Source: Brevibacterium luteolum (GTDB lineage Bacteria; Actinomycetota; Actinomycetes; Actinomycetales; Brevibacteriaceae). Taken from it: a DNA stretch of 64,000 nucleotides. This document shows positions 48,350 to 57,156 of the stretch, in pieces. The position numbers and the translations under genes were made by a program. The stretch is from assembly GCF_013004595.1 (NCBI RefSeq), contig NZ_JABEMC010000001.1, positions 62,001 through 126,000 on the forward strand, read 5' to 3'. The notes below the pieces were generated by a model. That model was not told the origin of the DNA. It saw only the letters and a list, made by a program, of their open reading frames with translations, and did no database searches. The stretch's first letter is position 1. Each line of letters opens with the position of its first letter.

Positions 48350-49419
48350 GAGATGAGCTCGGCGGCGACGCGTCCGGTGCCGATGACCTCGCTGTACAGC
48401 CGCAGGTAGCCTGTGACCATGTGCCGGCAGTCGAACCGGGTGACCGCCATCCGGCGGGCGCGGGCGCGGTCGAAGCGTCGAGCCCGGCCGATTGCTGCGG
48501 CGAGATCGTCGACATCGCCGGGACGGGCGAGCAGTTCGGGGGCGTCGGCGAGCACCTCGGGAATCCCGCCGCGGGCGAACGCGGCCACCGGGGTGCCGCA
48601 GGACAGCGACTCGATCGTCACGAGCCCGAAAGGCTCATCCCAGCAGGGGGTGACGACCGTGACCGCAGCCGCCCCAACCTCGGCGGCGATCTGCGCGTCG
48701 TCGAGATGCCCGACCCACAGAGCGTCATCGCCTAGGCGCGGCTCGATTTCGGTGGTGAAGTAGCGCGGTTCGGCGCAGCGGCCGATGATGCGCAGCGGCA
48801 CACCGGCAGCCCTGCAGGCATCGATGGCAAGGTGCAGGCCCTTCTCCGGGGTGATGCGGCCGAACCACACGGCATGATCCCCGCCCGGGCCAGCGGCGAA
48901 GGTGCGGGTGTCGACGCCGTTGTGGACGACGGTGGCCGGTTCGGGCAGCTGCCACTGCCCGGCGGTGAAGGCGCTGACCGCAGCGAACGAACCGGCGCTG
49001 CTGCCAGCCCGGCTGATCGCCTCATCCAGGGGCGCCCCCGGCGGCACGTGCAGGGTGGTGAGCATCGGCACCCGGCCGGAGGCACCGGAGAAGAACGCCG
49101 GGCTGACCGAGTTGTTGTGGATGAGGTCGTAGGGTCCGTCCTGCAGGCGCTCGAACAGCTGCCGGTAGGCGGTGTGCTCGATGTCCTGGGCGCCGGGCGG
49201 GTAGGCGTCGTCGCGGGCGATGTGCTCATGCCCCGTCCAGTCGATGCCCGGCAGCTCGAACTCCTGCCGGTGACCGCGTGAGCCAGCCGAGGCGTACAGG
49301 TCGACCTGCACGCCCGCCTCGCGCAGCCCGGTGGTCAGCCGGTCGCAGAACACCTCGAGTCCCCCGCCGAAGGGCGGGGTGATGGGCATGCGGGCAGGCC
49401 CGACGACGGCGACGCGCAT
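48346..49419 (-). CDS. Family 4 glycosyltransferase
   Basis: This 357-residue GT-B enzyme has the GT4 landmarks: the N-terminal glycine-rich loop PPFGGGLEVFCDRL, the acceptor region YDLIHNNSVSP, FGRITPEKGLHLAIDAC in the hinge, and the donor-binding EPFGLVTIESLSCGTPVAAF (E-x7-E motif). It is a retaining transferase that uses an NDP-sugar. Start and stop overlap the neighbouring genes by four bases. The start is ATG 49419. Confidence 0.8.
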   Translation of the reverse strand: MRVAVVGPARMPITPPFGGGLEVFCDRLTTGLREAGVQVDLYASAGSRGHRQEFELPGIDWTGHEHIARDDAYPPGAQDIEHTAYRQLFERLQDGPYDLIHNNSVSPAFFSGASGRVPMLTTLHVPPGAPLDEAISRAGSSAGSFAAVSAFTAGQWQLPEPATVVHNGVDTRTFAAGPGGDHAVWFGRITPEKGLHLAIDACRAAGVPLRIIGRCAEPRYFTTEIEPRLGDDALWVGHLDDAQIAAEVGAAAVTVVTPCWDEPFGLVTIESLSCGTPVAAFARGGIPEVLADAPELLARPGDVDDLAAAIGRARRFDRARARRMAVTRFDCRHMVTGYLRLYSEVIGTGRVAAELIS

Positions 49420-50519
49420 CAGCTGCCGTCCTCGGTGAGGAACATCGCCGGTGTCGCCACCGCCGCAGCAGCACTCCTCGGGGCCATGGCCTGCGCATAC
49501 GCGTCCGCGTAGGCCTGCTGGGCTGCCGGCGCCCGGTCAGCGACATCCCCGCGGGCGATGCGCCCGCGCCTGATCGCCCACACCGCGGCCTCGGCCGCTG
49601 CGGCACCGCTGCCGGTGCGATAGGTGCGCACCGCCTCGGGCGCGTCCGCCTGACCGGCATAGTGTCCGCAGTCGGGGGCGATGACGCTCAGACCCAGGTC
49701 GCGGCACATCTCCAGCCAACCCGAATGCGTCCCATGCGCATATGGCAGCACCGATACAGCGCACCCCGAGAGCGCCCGGTAGAGCACAGCATCCGGGAGT
49801 CGGGCTGTCAGATGCAGGTCGAGGCCCGGTGCGGCACCGGAGTCGGCGGCAGCCTGCAGGGCAGTCACCGTCGGGTGTGCGGCACTCGACCGGTGCGCCC
49901 ACACCTCCAGCCATGCCCCGGACCGGTGCAGACCTGAAGCCAGCGACAGGTAGAACGCCGGGTCGGTGACGACGTTGGTGCGCAGATCCTTGAGGAACAC
50001 GGCCGCCGAGCGCCCGCGCCGGCCGCTGGCGGTCATGATCTGGGCGGCTTGGGCGGCTGGGACGATCGGCGGGTGGGCGATGACGTCGGCGGAGACGTCG
50101 TAGTCGGCGGCCAGTTCGGCTGCCGCGCCCGAGGTGAGGGTGAAGACTGCAGCGGCAGCGGCGGTGAGTGCGCGCAGCCGGTCGCGATGCGCACGCTGAT
50201 CTCTCAGGTGCGGGTTGGCCAGATCGTGGACGGTGACGACGAGCGCTGCGTGGGCATCAGCGCAGGCGCCGATGAAGTCGCGGATCTGTGCGAGACTGCG
50301 ATGCTCGAACCCGAAGTGGACGTGGACGATGTCGAACTCGCCGGCGTGCGCCCGGATCCAGTCGGCCTCCAGCCCGGGGTGCGGATGCCAGCCTTCGCCG
50401 ACAGGCAGCTGAGCGGGCCTGACGGGTTCGGCAGTCGGCGGCCAGGTGGCATCGACGAATGGGTGCTGGGCAGGGATGGAGAGAACTCGGGGGCGAGCGT
50501 CGAGCTCCGGAGTCTTCAT
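49419..50519 (-). CDS. GT-B type glycosyltransferase, degenerate GT4-like
   Basis: I start at ATG 50519 (MKTPELDARPRVL), giving 366 residues; the in-frame extension upstream lacks support. The N-terminal domain has FDIVHVHFGFEHRS and LVVTVHDLANPHLRD, as in GT4 enzymes. The C-terminal domain has VFLKDLRTN in place of the usual sugar-binding loop, and a weak EX7E (LEMCRDLGLSV). It is therefore a divergent member. First gene of the minus-strand unit of four glycosyltransferases. A 196-bp region separates it from the divergent plus-strand unit. Confidence 0.6.
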   Translation of the reverse strand: MKTPELDARPRVLSIPAQHPFVDATWPPTAEPVRPAQLPVGEGWHPHPGLEADWIRAHAGEFDIVHVHFGFEHRSLAQIRDFIGACADAHAALVVTVHDLANPHLRDQRAHRDRLRALTAAAAAVFTLTSGAAAELAADYDVSADVIAHPPIVPAAQAAQIMTASGRRGRSAAVFLKDLRTNVVTDPAFYLSLASGLHRSGAWLEVWAHRSSAAHPTVTALQAAADSGAAPGLDLHLTARLPDAVLYRALSGCAVSVLPYAHGTHSGWLEMCRDLGLSVIAPDCGHYAGQADAPEAVRTYRTGSGAAAAEAAVWAIRRGRIARGDVADRAPAAQQAYADAYAQAMAPRSAAAAVATPAMFLTEDGS

Positions 50520-50715
50520 CGCCGAACCGGCCTTTCCAATGGAGTCAGCTGCATGCGTGCAGCGCGGTCGCCGCAGCAAGCAACTCGTGCACCTGCGTAA
50601 GCGAGGACAAGAAAGCTTGTCGGTGCCGGTGCAGGGTAAGGTGACTTGATGGTATCACCGTGCGGCGCCGATCCGGTTCCGCATACATGATTCCGGGTCA
50701 GAGTCGAGGTGAACA

Positions 50716-51702
50716 GTGGACGCACATGCCGTTGAGCACATTCTCACCGGCCCGCCTGCCCACGGAGTGATCCGATTCGGGCGACATCTGCACCAGGCTT
50801 TGGGACAGGGGTTCGTTCGTGAGGCTCTCAACCCGGCGCAGCTGCCGGCCCCGGCTGCCGACGCCGAGCTCGTCCACATCAGCTTCACCGACCACCTCTG
50901 CGGCCCCGACCCGCAAACCGCTGTCGACACAGTGCTGCGCCTGGCCGCCGGTCGGCTGCTGAGCTTGACTCTGCACGACATCCCGCAGCCTGGCGAGGGT
51001 GCTGATCGCTGCGCCCGCCGGCAGGCGGCCTACCTCAGGCTCGTGCGCGCCGCTGACGTCGTGGTGACGAATTCTGAGTCTGAAGCCCGCCGGCTGGAAT
51101 CCGCCGGGGCCATCCACGTCGTGCCCCTGCCGATCGAAGCACCGCGTCCGCTGGCTGCAGCTCCCGGCCCACCGACGGCCGGATCTTCAGACGGGGGTAT
51201 CCCGGTCATCGGCATCTTCGGGTTCGTCTACCCCGGCAAGGGCTGCGAGGACGTCATCGACGCGGCTCCGGCCGGGACCCGCATCCTGCTGCTCGGAGAC
51301 GTCGCTGACGGCCACGCCGGCTACCTTGCCGGGCTGCGCTCGCGGGCGGCAGAGCGCGGCATCGACCTGCAGTGCACCGGCTACATCCCCGACACCGAAC
51401 TCCCAGCCGCCCTCGATGCGGTCACCGTGCCGGTCTGCGCCCACCGCCACGTCTCCGCCTCCGGCTCCCTCAACACCTGGATCGCCCATAACCGGGTGCC
51501 GCTGACCACCATCTCGGACTACACGACCGAAGTCGCCGCGCGCTGGCCGGGCCGGCTGCGCCTCTGCACGCCCAGCACCCTTGCCGAGGCACTCGCCGCC
51601 GCCTGCTGCACACCCGCGTCGACATGGGCTGACACACCCCCTCCGGATTGGGGCTGGGCTGAGGTCGCCGCCGCCTACCGCCGTATCTGGAGCACCGTAT
51701 GA
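50716..51702 (+). CDS. GT-B type glycosyltransferase, degenerate GT4-like
   Basis: The 328-residue protein starts at GTG 50716, preceded by GAGGTGAACA. Like the first gene of the opposite unit, it resembles a GT4 enzyme: LVHISFTDHLCG, SLTLHDIPQPGEG, VVVTNSESEARRLE, then IGIFGFVYPGKGCEDVI and LLLGDVADG in the donor half. The EX7E pattern is not clear. It and the enzyme at 49419-50519 are similar in their HD and TNSES/TLTSG motifs and may be paralogues. It overlaps the next gene by ATGA. Confidence 0.6.
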   Translation: MDAHAVEHILTGPPAHGVIRFGRHLHQALGQGFVREALNPAQLPAPAADAELVHISFTDHLCGPDPQTAVDTVLRLAAGRLLSLTLHDIPQPGEGADRCARRQAAYLRLVRAADVVVTNSESEARRLESAGAIHVVPLPIEAPRPLAAAPGPPTAGSSDGGIPVIGIFGFVYPGKGCEDVIDAAPAGTRILLLGDVADGHAGYLAGLRSRAAERGIDLQCTGYIPDTELPAALDAVTVPVCAHRHVSASGSLNTWIAHNRVPLTTISDYTTEVAARWPGRLRLCTPSTLAEALAAACCTPASTWADTPPPDWGWAEVAAAYRRIWSTV

Positions 51703-53069
51703 CAGCCCCGTCCGTGTCCGTCATCATCCCCTACTACGAGAATCCGACAGGGCTGAGCGCGGTGCTCGCCGGGATCAGCGCGCAGGAATACACAGGCGAC
51801 ATCGAGATCATCGTCGCCGACGACGGCTCGGCCACCGCGCCCGAGGTGCCGGCCGGCGTGCGACTCGTCCGCCAGGACGACCGGGGCTTCCGTGCCGCAG
51901 CCGCCCGCAACCTCGGTGCCGCGCACGCCAGCGGGACGATCCTCGTCTTTCTCGACGGCGATACGATCCCGCAGCCTGGCTGCATCGCCGCCCTGGCAGA
52001 GGCGCTCGTCGAGGAGCCGTGGACGCTGGCCGTCGGCAGCCGCCGCATGCTCGACACCGACACTACTCCGCCGACCGACCTCGGCGAACCTGCCTGGCTC
52101 ACCCGCGCCTGGACGGACACGTCGGACCTGCAGCGCATCGACGACACCGGCTTCCGGTTCATCATCTCCGCCGTCCTCGCCCTCACCCGCGAGCTGTTCG
52201 AGACGATCGGCGGGTTCGACGCAGGCTTCATCGGCTACGGCGGCGAGGACTGGGAACTCGCCTGGCAGGCCCGCCTGGCCGGCGCAGACTACCGGCACCT
52301 CCCGCACGCCCTTGCCCACCACCTCGGCGGCGACTGGGCCCACCGCTGGGGTGCAGACACCGCCGGCAAGCGCGCGGAGAAGAACGCCGAGTCGATGGCA
52401 CTGGCCGCCAGCATCACGCATCCGATCATGCGCCCTGCCGGCATCGTCTTCGCAGTCCCCGACATCCTCGTCCACCTGCCGAGCAGCGGCGACACGGGCT
52501 GCGACGTCGCCGCGATCACCGCGCTGTTGGCCGCCGGCGACGTGCACGTCGTGGTCACCGCAGGCCAGGGCGCTGCTGCAACCGGCCCCGAGATGCCGGG
52601 CGTCTTCGCCGCCGACCCGCGGGTCCACGATGTGGTTCCGGAATGGAGCCGGGCCCGCCCACGCTTCGATGTCTGTGCACACCGGGCTTTCTGCCCCGGA
52701 CCGGGCGAGCTGCAGGCAGTGTGCGAAGCAGCCGCCATGGCCGAGCGCTGCGCGACGGTGACCGATAGCACCGGTCAGCTCTACGCTGAGATCCGGCCGG
52801 CTCGCGCGGTGGCACTGGCGGCCCGCGGCCCGCGGCACAGGCGGGGGAACAAGCCGCAGCCCGGATCCGAACCCGGGCTGCGGCTCGTGCGGCAATGGGC
52901 CCTCCCTCCGGCCCTGCTGGCGCTCGAGGACACGTGGCGTCAGGCTGCCGAAGAGGAGCTGAAAGGGTGCCAGGCGGGAATCAGCGTGGGTGAGCCTGGG
53001 TCAGCTGACGGCTTCGTCGTAGGCGCTGACGAGGTCAGTGGTGAGGCCGACGGACTTCTCAGTCGTTGA
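51699..53069 (+). CDS. Family 2 glycosyltransferase with possible read-through tail
   Basis: The frame gives 456 residues from ATG 51699. The GT-A domain is at residues 1-230: VSVIIPYYENPTGLSAVL, ADDGSA, FLDGDTIPQPG (DXD) and GGFDAGFIGYGGEDWEL. An alpha/beta region to about 385 may be a second domain (ILVHLPSSGDTGCDVAAI). The last about 70 residues run through a strong hairpin (52852-52885) and overlap the convergent lipoprotein gene by 69 bases, and their composition is unlike the rest. The original stop was therefore probably near 52850 and has been lost by mutation or frame change. Confidence 0.65.
   Translation: MTAPSVSVIIPYYENPTGLSAVLAGISAQEYTGDIEIIVADDGSATAPEVPAGVRLVRQDDRGFRAAAARNLGAAHASGTILVFLDGDTIPQPGCIAALAEALVEEPWTLAVGSRRMLDTDTTPPTDLGEPAWLTRAWTDTSDLQRIDDTGFRFIISAVLALTRELFETIGGFDAGFIGYGGEDWELAWQARLAGADYRHLPHALAHHLGGDWAHRWGADTAGKRAEKNAESMALAASITHPIMRPAGIVFAVPDILVHLPSSGDTGCDVAAITALLAAGDVHVVVTAGQGAAATGPEMPGVFAADPRVHDVVPEWSRARPRFDVCAHRAFCPGPGELQAVCEAAAMAERCATVTDSTGQLYAEIRPARAVALAARGPRHRRGNKPQPGSEPGLRLVRQWALPPALLALEDTWRQAAEEELKGCQAGISVGEPGSADGFVVGADEVSGEADGLLSR
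52852..52885. terminator. Hairpin inside the annotated end of the plus-strand glycosyltransferase
   Basis: AGCCGCAGCCCGG (52852-52864) pairs perfectly with CCGGGCTGCGGCT (52873-52885) around an eight-base loop. It looks like a terminator stem but lies in the coding frame. It would end the plus-strand unit and might also act on the convergent lipoprotein transcript. Confidence 0.55.
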
Positions 53070-53744
53070 GTCGTGCAGGGCGGAGCCGGTGACGAGCCCG
53101 TTCTTGACCACGGCTGAGACTGTGTGCTGCTCTGTGCCCGGAGCCATTGGGCTCGTGGCGACGGTCTCGACTGCCTGGCCGGCGCCGGGGATGTCGACGA
53201 CGTCAACAGACATCTCCATCTCGATGCGCTCTCCAGCCACTGTCATCGTCATGTTCGAGCAGGTGGAGTTCGTGTCGATCATGTTCTGCAGTGCCGCAGC
53301 GGCATCATCGTCCGTCTCATATGAGGCGATCGCCGCCGTGTAGCCATTGTCGTCGCTCAGCGCCGACGTGTTCGGGACATCGGCAGAGGGCTTGGTCACG
53401 AGCTCGATGAGGACGTCTTGGCAGGCGGCTGGTTCGACGTCGGCCTGTTTGAACTGCTCGATTGCGCTCTGCACCTCCGGCGGCTCCGCATCGATGGTCG
53501 CAAAGCTCTTCCCGTCGTACGTCAGCCCGTTGAGCACTGTGGCAAGCTCGTCTTCGTTCAGCTGCTTGAGGGCATCGTCTGCGGGCGCGGAGGTCTCCTC
53601 AGCGGGCTGCGCAGTGCCGCCCCCGGCCTGTTCGGCGGACTTGTCCGCTGCGCCGGAACCGCCGGAGCATGCAGAGAGGACGAGGGCTATTCCGGCTGAT
53701 GCAGCAAAACCGGCGGCCAGCCGAAAGGGGGATGGGTGTTCCAT
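53001..53744 (-). CDS. Secreted lipoprotein, function unknown
   Basis: The protein has 247 residues from ATG 53744. The signal peptide (about 1-27) ends in the lipobox LSAC, followed by a Ser/Gly/Ala/Glu-rich linker. Mature segments are LNEDELATVLNGLTYDG, a likely disulfide pair (ACQDVL and NSTCSNM), and TVAGERIEMEMSVDVV with strand-helix alternation. It resembles the small DUF-type extracytoplasmic lipoproteins of actinobacteria (similar in layout to mycobacterial LppX/LpqN-like proteins, but not assignable). Its 3' end overlaps the glycosyltransferase frame. Function not known. Confidence 0.7.
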   Translation of the reverse strand: MEHPSPFRLAAGFAASAGIALVLSACSGGSGAADKSAEQAGGGTAQPAEETSAPADDALKQLNEDELATVLNGLTYDGKSFATIDAEPPEVQSAIEQFKQADVEPAACQDVLIELVTKPSADVPNTSALSDDNGYTAAIASYETDDDAAAALQNMIDTNSTCSNMTMTVAGERIEMEMSVDVVDIPGAGQAVETVATSPMAPGTEQHTVSAVVKNGLVTGSALHDSTTEKSVGLTTDLVSAYDEAVS

Positions 53745-53874
53745 GCGGTGCTCCTGGCGTGAGGCGGGTGCTGTGATCCTCAGCTTAAAGGGCGGAACCG
53801 GGAGGGGACAACGAGGTTCTGTTGCAGTCCTGCGACAGCCGGTTTCTGCTGCTGCCTGCCATACACTGAAGGAT

Positions 53875-54465
53875 ATGATTTCCGAACTCAACCGCGAGAG
53901 CACCGCCCTGGTCCTCGTCGACATCCAGAACGACTTCTGCGAAGGCGGCGCCCTCGGGGTCGAGGGTGGGACGGAAGTGGCCCGCCGGGTCGCCGACTTC
54001 GTCACCGCGCATCGGGACGACTACGCCCGCATCGTCGCCACCGCTGACTGGCACATCGATCCCGGCGATCACTTCTCCGACCGCCCCGACTTCATCAGCA
54101 CCTGGCCGGTCCACTGCGTGGCCGGCACCGACGGTGCTGCTTTCCACCCCGAGCTCAGACCGGCCATCGACAGCGTCGATGCGGTCTTCCGCAAAGGTGA
54201 GTACGCGGCGGCCTATTCGGGATTCGAAGGCCATCTCACCGATGACGACTCGGTCATGCTCGCCGACTGGCTGCGGGCAGAGGGGATCCGCTCGATCGTC
54301 GTGTGCGGCATCGCCACCGATCACTGCGTGCGCGCCACCGTGCTCGACGGCCGCGATGAGGGCTTCGCCGTCCGGGTGCTCGTCAATCTTGTCGCCGGCG
54401 TCGATGAGAACCGGTCTGCCGAAGCGCTGCAGGAGATGAACGCCGCCGGCGCCGAACTCTCCTGA
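53875..54465 (+). CDS. pncA: Nicotinamidase / pyrazinamidase
   Basis: The protein has 196 residues from ATG 53875 with GAAGGAT upstream. The catalytic triad of the isochorismatase-like family is present: Asp16 (LVDIQNDFCEGG), Lys107 (FRKGEYAAAYSGF) and Cys151 (IATDHCVRA). The metal-binding segment is DWHIDPGDHF, with the order DXHXXXH. It hydrolyses nicotinamide to nicotinate for NAD salvage. It stands alone, preceded by a -10-like TACACT at about 53862. Confidence 0.9.
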   Translation: MISELNRESTALVLVDIQNDFCEGGALGVEGGTEVARRVADFVTAHRDDYARIVATADWHIDPGDHFSDRPDFISTWPVHCVAGTDGAAFHPELRPAIDSVDAVFRKGEYAAAYSGFEGHLTDDDSVMLADWLRAEGIRSIVVCGIATDHCVRATVLDGRDEGFAVRVLVNLVAGVDENRSAEALQEMNAAGAELS

Positions 54466-54538
54466 GACGTCAGGTCCAGAAGCGGTCAGTCCCAGCAGGC
54501 GTCAGCCCGGGAGACCGCCAGCTGCAGAAAGGGTCAGC

Positions 54539-55750
54539 TCAGCCCCTCGCGCGCTCCAGCACACCGGCCAGCCGCCTGACGCCCTCGTCCATCCGCTCGG
54601 CCGGCGTACGCGAGAACGACAGCCGCAGATGGTCATCGGTGGTCCGGTCGACGAAGAACGGGGCTCCGGGCACATAGGCGACTCCCGCCTCGACGGCAGC
54701 CGGGGCGAGCGCCTTCGCATCGATGCCGGGCACCTCCACCCAGGTGAAAAACCCGCCAGCGGGCTGCGTCCACGTCGCTGCGCCGTCCAGGTGCGTGCCG
54801 AGTGCGGCCAGCAGGGCCGCACACCGCCGGGCGTAGGCGCGGCGGATAGCCGGCAGCCCGGCGGTGAAGTGGCCTTCGCGAATGTAGGCGTCGAGCATGC
54901 ACTGCGCTAATGCGGAAGCGCACTGGTCGGTCGTCGTCTTGACCTCGGCCATCGCCGCGATGATCGTCTCCGGCCCACACGCCCAGCCCAGCCGGGTGCC
55001 GGGCGTGAAGGTCTTGGAGAACGTGCCGATCTGCACGGTGACATCCGGGCCGAGCTGATAGATCGAGGGCAGGTATGAGCCGTCGAAGGCGAGATCGCGG
55101 TACGCGACATCCTCAACGAGGAGGATGCCGGCCTCCCGGGCCGCAGCGACGAGCGAAGCACGGCGCGCAGTCGAGAGAAGCAGACCCGAAGGGTTCTGGA
55201 AATCGGGGATGACATAGGCGAACGCCGGTTCCGCGCCCTGCTTGCGGGCGGTCTCACACGCCTCGGCGAGGGATTCGGGAACAAGGCCCTCAGCGTCGCT
55301 GCGCATCGCCACCGGCACCGCCTCATTGGTGGTGAACACCGTGCAGGCCCCCAGATACGTCGGCGCCTCGACGAGGACGGCAGCGCCCGGATCGGCCAGC
55401 GCCTTCGTCACCAGGGTGAGCGCGTCGACCCCGCCGGAGGTGACGATGAGCTCGCCGTCGGCCGGTGTATGCTCCTGCGTCTGGCTGACGAGGGTGCGCA
55501 GGGACTCGCGCAGCGAGGCCAGTCCGCGGTTCGACGCGTACTGCAGCGCCACCTCGGGCGCGGTGGAGACGGCTTTGGCCGCCAGCTCGCTCAGCAGCTG
55601 TGCATCGAACAGGCCGGGGTCGGGGAACCCGCCGGTGAAGTCGATGAGATCCCCGCCCTGCGCTGCGAGCGCGAGGATCGCCGAGAGCTCACCGGGCCCG
55701 CCCTGGGCGCGACGGGCAAGAACATGGGACAGGTCACCGTGCTGTGTCAT
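54539..55750 (-). CDS. PLP-dependent aminotransferase, class I/II (2-aminoadipate type)
   Basis: This 403-residue fold-type I enzyme begins with LAQGGDLIDFTGGFPDPGLF and contains LIVTSGGVDALTLVTKAL, the pattern of the MocR-related, HTH-free aminotransferases (LysN/aminoadipate group). The PLP-binding Lys is Lys246 in GTFSKTFTPGTRLGW. Other motifs are PDFQNPSGLLL (PLP ring Asn/Asp), LVEDVAYRD, and the C-terminal RLSFSRTP that binds the substrate carboxylate. A branched-chain, aromatic or 2-aminoadipate substrate is likely. It is convergent to pncA and is followed by 73 bases before that gene's end. Confidence 0.78.
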   Translation of the reverse strand: MTQHGDLSHVLARRAQGGPGELSAILALAAQGGDLIDFTGGFPDPGLFDAQLLSELAAKAVSTAPEVALQYASNRGLASLRESLRTLVSQTQEHTPADGELIVTSGGVDALTLVTKALADPGAAVLVEAPTYLGACTVFTTNEAVPVAMRSDAEGLVPESLAEACETARKQGAEPAFAYVIPDFQNPSGLLLSTARRASLVAAAREAGILLVEDVAYRDLAFDGSYLPSIYQLGPDVTVQIGTFSKTFTPGTRLGWACGPETIIAAMAEVKTTTDQCASALAQCMLDAYIREGHFTAGLPAIRRAYARRCAALLAALGTHLDGAATWTQPAGGFFTWVEVPGIDAKALAPAAVEAGVAYVPGAPFFVDRTTDDHLRLSFSRTPAERMDEGVRRLAGVLERARG

Positions 55751-55867
55751 GCCGACACCCTAGAGCGGTGCCGCGCCGGTAGCGACGCCGTCCCATCTGG
55801 CGGGCAGGGCAGAGGACTGGCGGGCAGCTCCGCGGCCCGGTGCGCAGGCGCCAGGCAGCCGGCCGGC

Positions 55868-57040
55868 TCAGCCGAGGGTGCCGTACAGGAACCGGGCGAT
55901 CCCGTCATAGGACTGACGGCGCGGGGCCTCGGCGGACATGAAGACGTCGTGCATGGCATCCGGGATCTTCTCGATCGTCACGGAGCGGCCCAGCGACAGC
56001 GCCCGGCGGGAGATGACATCGACGTCGAGGATGATGTCGGCGGCCGCCATCGACGGGGAGAACGAGGCGCCGCGCAGAGTCGCAGCCGAGATCTGCACAA
56101 GCGCTGGGATCGTGAGGTCGAGACCGGCGGCGACCTGCTCATGGCCGGCGAAGATCGCCCGCAGCCACGCCGGGTAGATCGGGAACCCGCCCGGCGGCTT
56201 GAGCCTGAGGTCATACGGCAGCCGGCCGAGGGAAGCGCTGGCGAGGGTGTAGAAGTTCGGCATCCGCACGTTCAGCGGCTTCGCCGACATCGAGCGCAGG
56301 CTCATCCACGCGTTCATGAGCTTGCGGGCGGCGGCATCGTACTGGAACTCCAGCCACGGTGAGTTCAGCAACAGCGCGCTCGGCTCCTCCGGATGCCGTG
56401 CCGCCCACAGCGACAGAATCAGCCCGCCGGTCGAATGGCCGTGCAGCAGGACCCTGCAGCCGGGATTCTCCTGTCGTGCCACTGCCAGTGCTGCGGCGAT
56501 CTCCTCATCGTAGTCGCTGAGATCCTCGATATAGCCGGCATGGGTCTCATGCCCGGTGAGCACCCGGCCGGGCAGATCGTCCTCGACCTCCTGAACGGCC
56601 GCTGCCGCCAGCGCTTGAGCGGCCGCCTCGTCGTTCAGGGCGGCATCCGCGCCCGAGGTGTCGGGCGCCCAGTGTTCGGGACCGCCGGCTGCGTCGATGA
56701 GCAGGCTGCGGCCGTAGCGGCGCAGGTCGATGGCGTAGAAGGCGATGCCCAGCGACGCATAGTAGTCGGCCAGCCGGTGGTGGAAGAAATAGTCCGACCA
56801 GCCGTGCAGGTAGATCACCGCGGTGTCGGCGGGGATCGCCGGGTGCCCGGTGCCGGCGGGCTGCAGGGACGGCTGCGCCTTCCGCAGCGCGTCCGGAGCC
56901 GGGTCGGCAGCGGGTGCCGGGGCCGGATCGGGGAGCGTTGGGGCGATGATGACGGCGTTCTGCCCGTCACCGACCTCAATCGGCAGCATGCGGAACCGGG
57001 GTCCGAGGATGTCCTCACGCCACTGCCGCTGTGCTGCCAT
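55868..57040 (-). CDS. Alpha/beta hydrolase (serine aminopeptidase S33/lysophospholipase-like)
   Basis: The protein has 390 residues from ATG 57040. It carries the nucleophile elbow GHSTGG with Ser203, the strand VIYLHGWSDYFFHHRLADYY, and C-terminal His in the DAMHDVFMS segment. The oxyanion loop HGWSDY is of the monoacylglycerol lipase/lysophospholipase type. A long N-terminal part contains Pro/Ala-rich DPAPAPAADPAPD (about residues 38-52). There is no signal peptide, so it is cytosolic. The substrate is presumably a lysophospholipid or glyceride ester. It is divergent from the aminotransferase gene downstream (57157) with 116 bases between. Confidence 0.72.
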   Translation of the reverse strand: MAAQRQWREDILGPRFRMLPIEVGDGQNAVIIAPTLPDPAPAPAADPAPDALRKAQPSLQPAGTGHPAIPADTAVIYLHGWSDYFFHHRLADYYASLGIAFYAIDLRRYGRSLLIDAAGGPEHWAPDTSGADAALNDEAAAQALAAAAVQEVEDDLPGRVLTGHETHAGYIEDLSDYDEEIAAALAVARQENPGCRVLLHGHSTGGLILSLWAARHPEEPSALLLNSPWLEFQYDAAARKLMNAWMSLRSMSAKPLNVRMPNFYTLASASLGRLPYDLRLKPPGGFPIYPAWLRAIFAGHEQVAAGLDLTIPALVQISAATLRGASFSPSMAAADIILDVDVISRRALSLGRSVTIEKIPDAMHDVFMSAEAPRRQSYDGIARFLYGTLG

Positions 57041-57156
57041 CTGCCCAGTGTCTCAGATCAGCCCGCATGTCCCACCCAGCCGGCTCCCACCTCGGCGGCG
57101 GTCGCGGAACCCGGGCAACGCCTCGGGCACGGGGCAGGATATGGCACCATGACGCT

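Noticed and set aside
50560-50715. Short inverted repeats such as GACAAG-AAAG-CTTGTC in the glycosyltransferase divergent region
   Set aside because: The arms are only six bases long and could occur by chance; they are not listed as operators.
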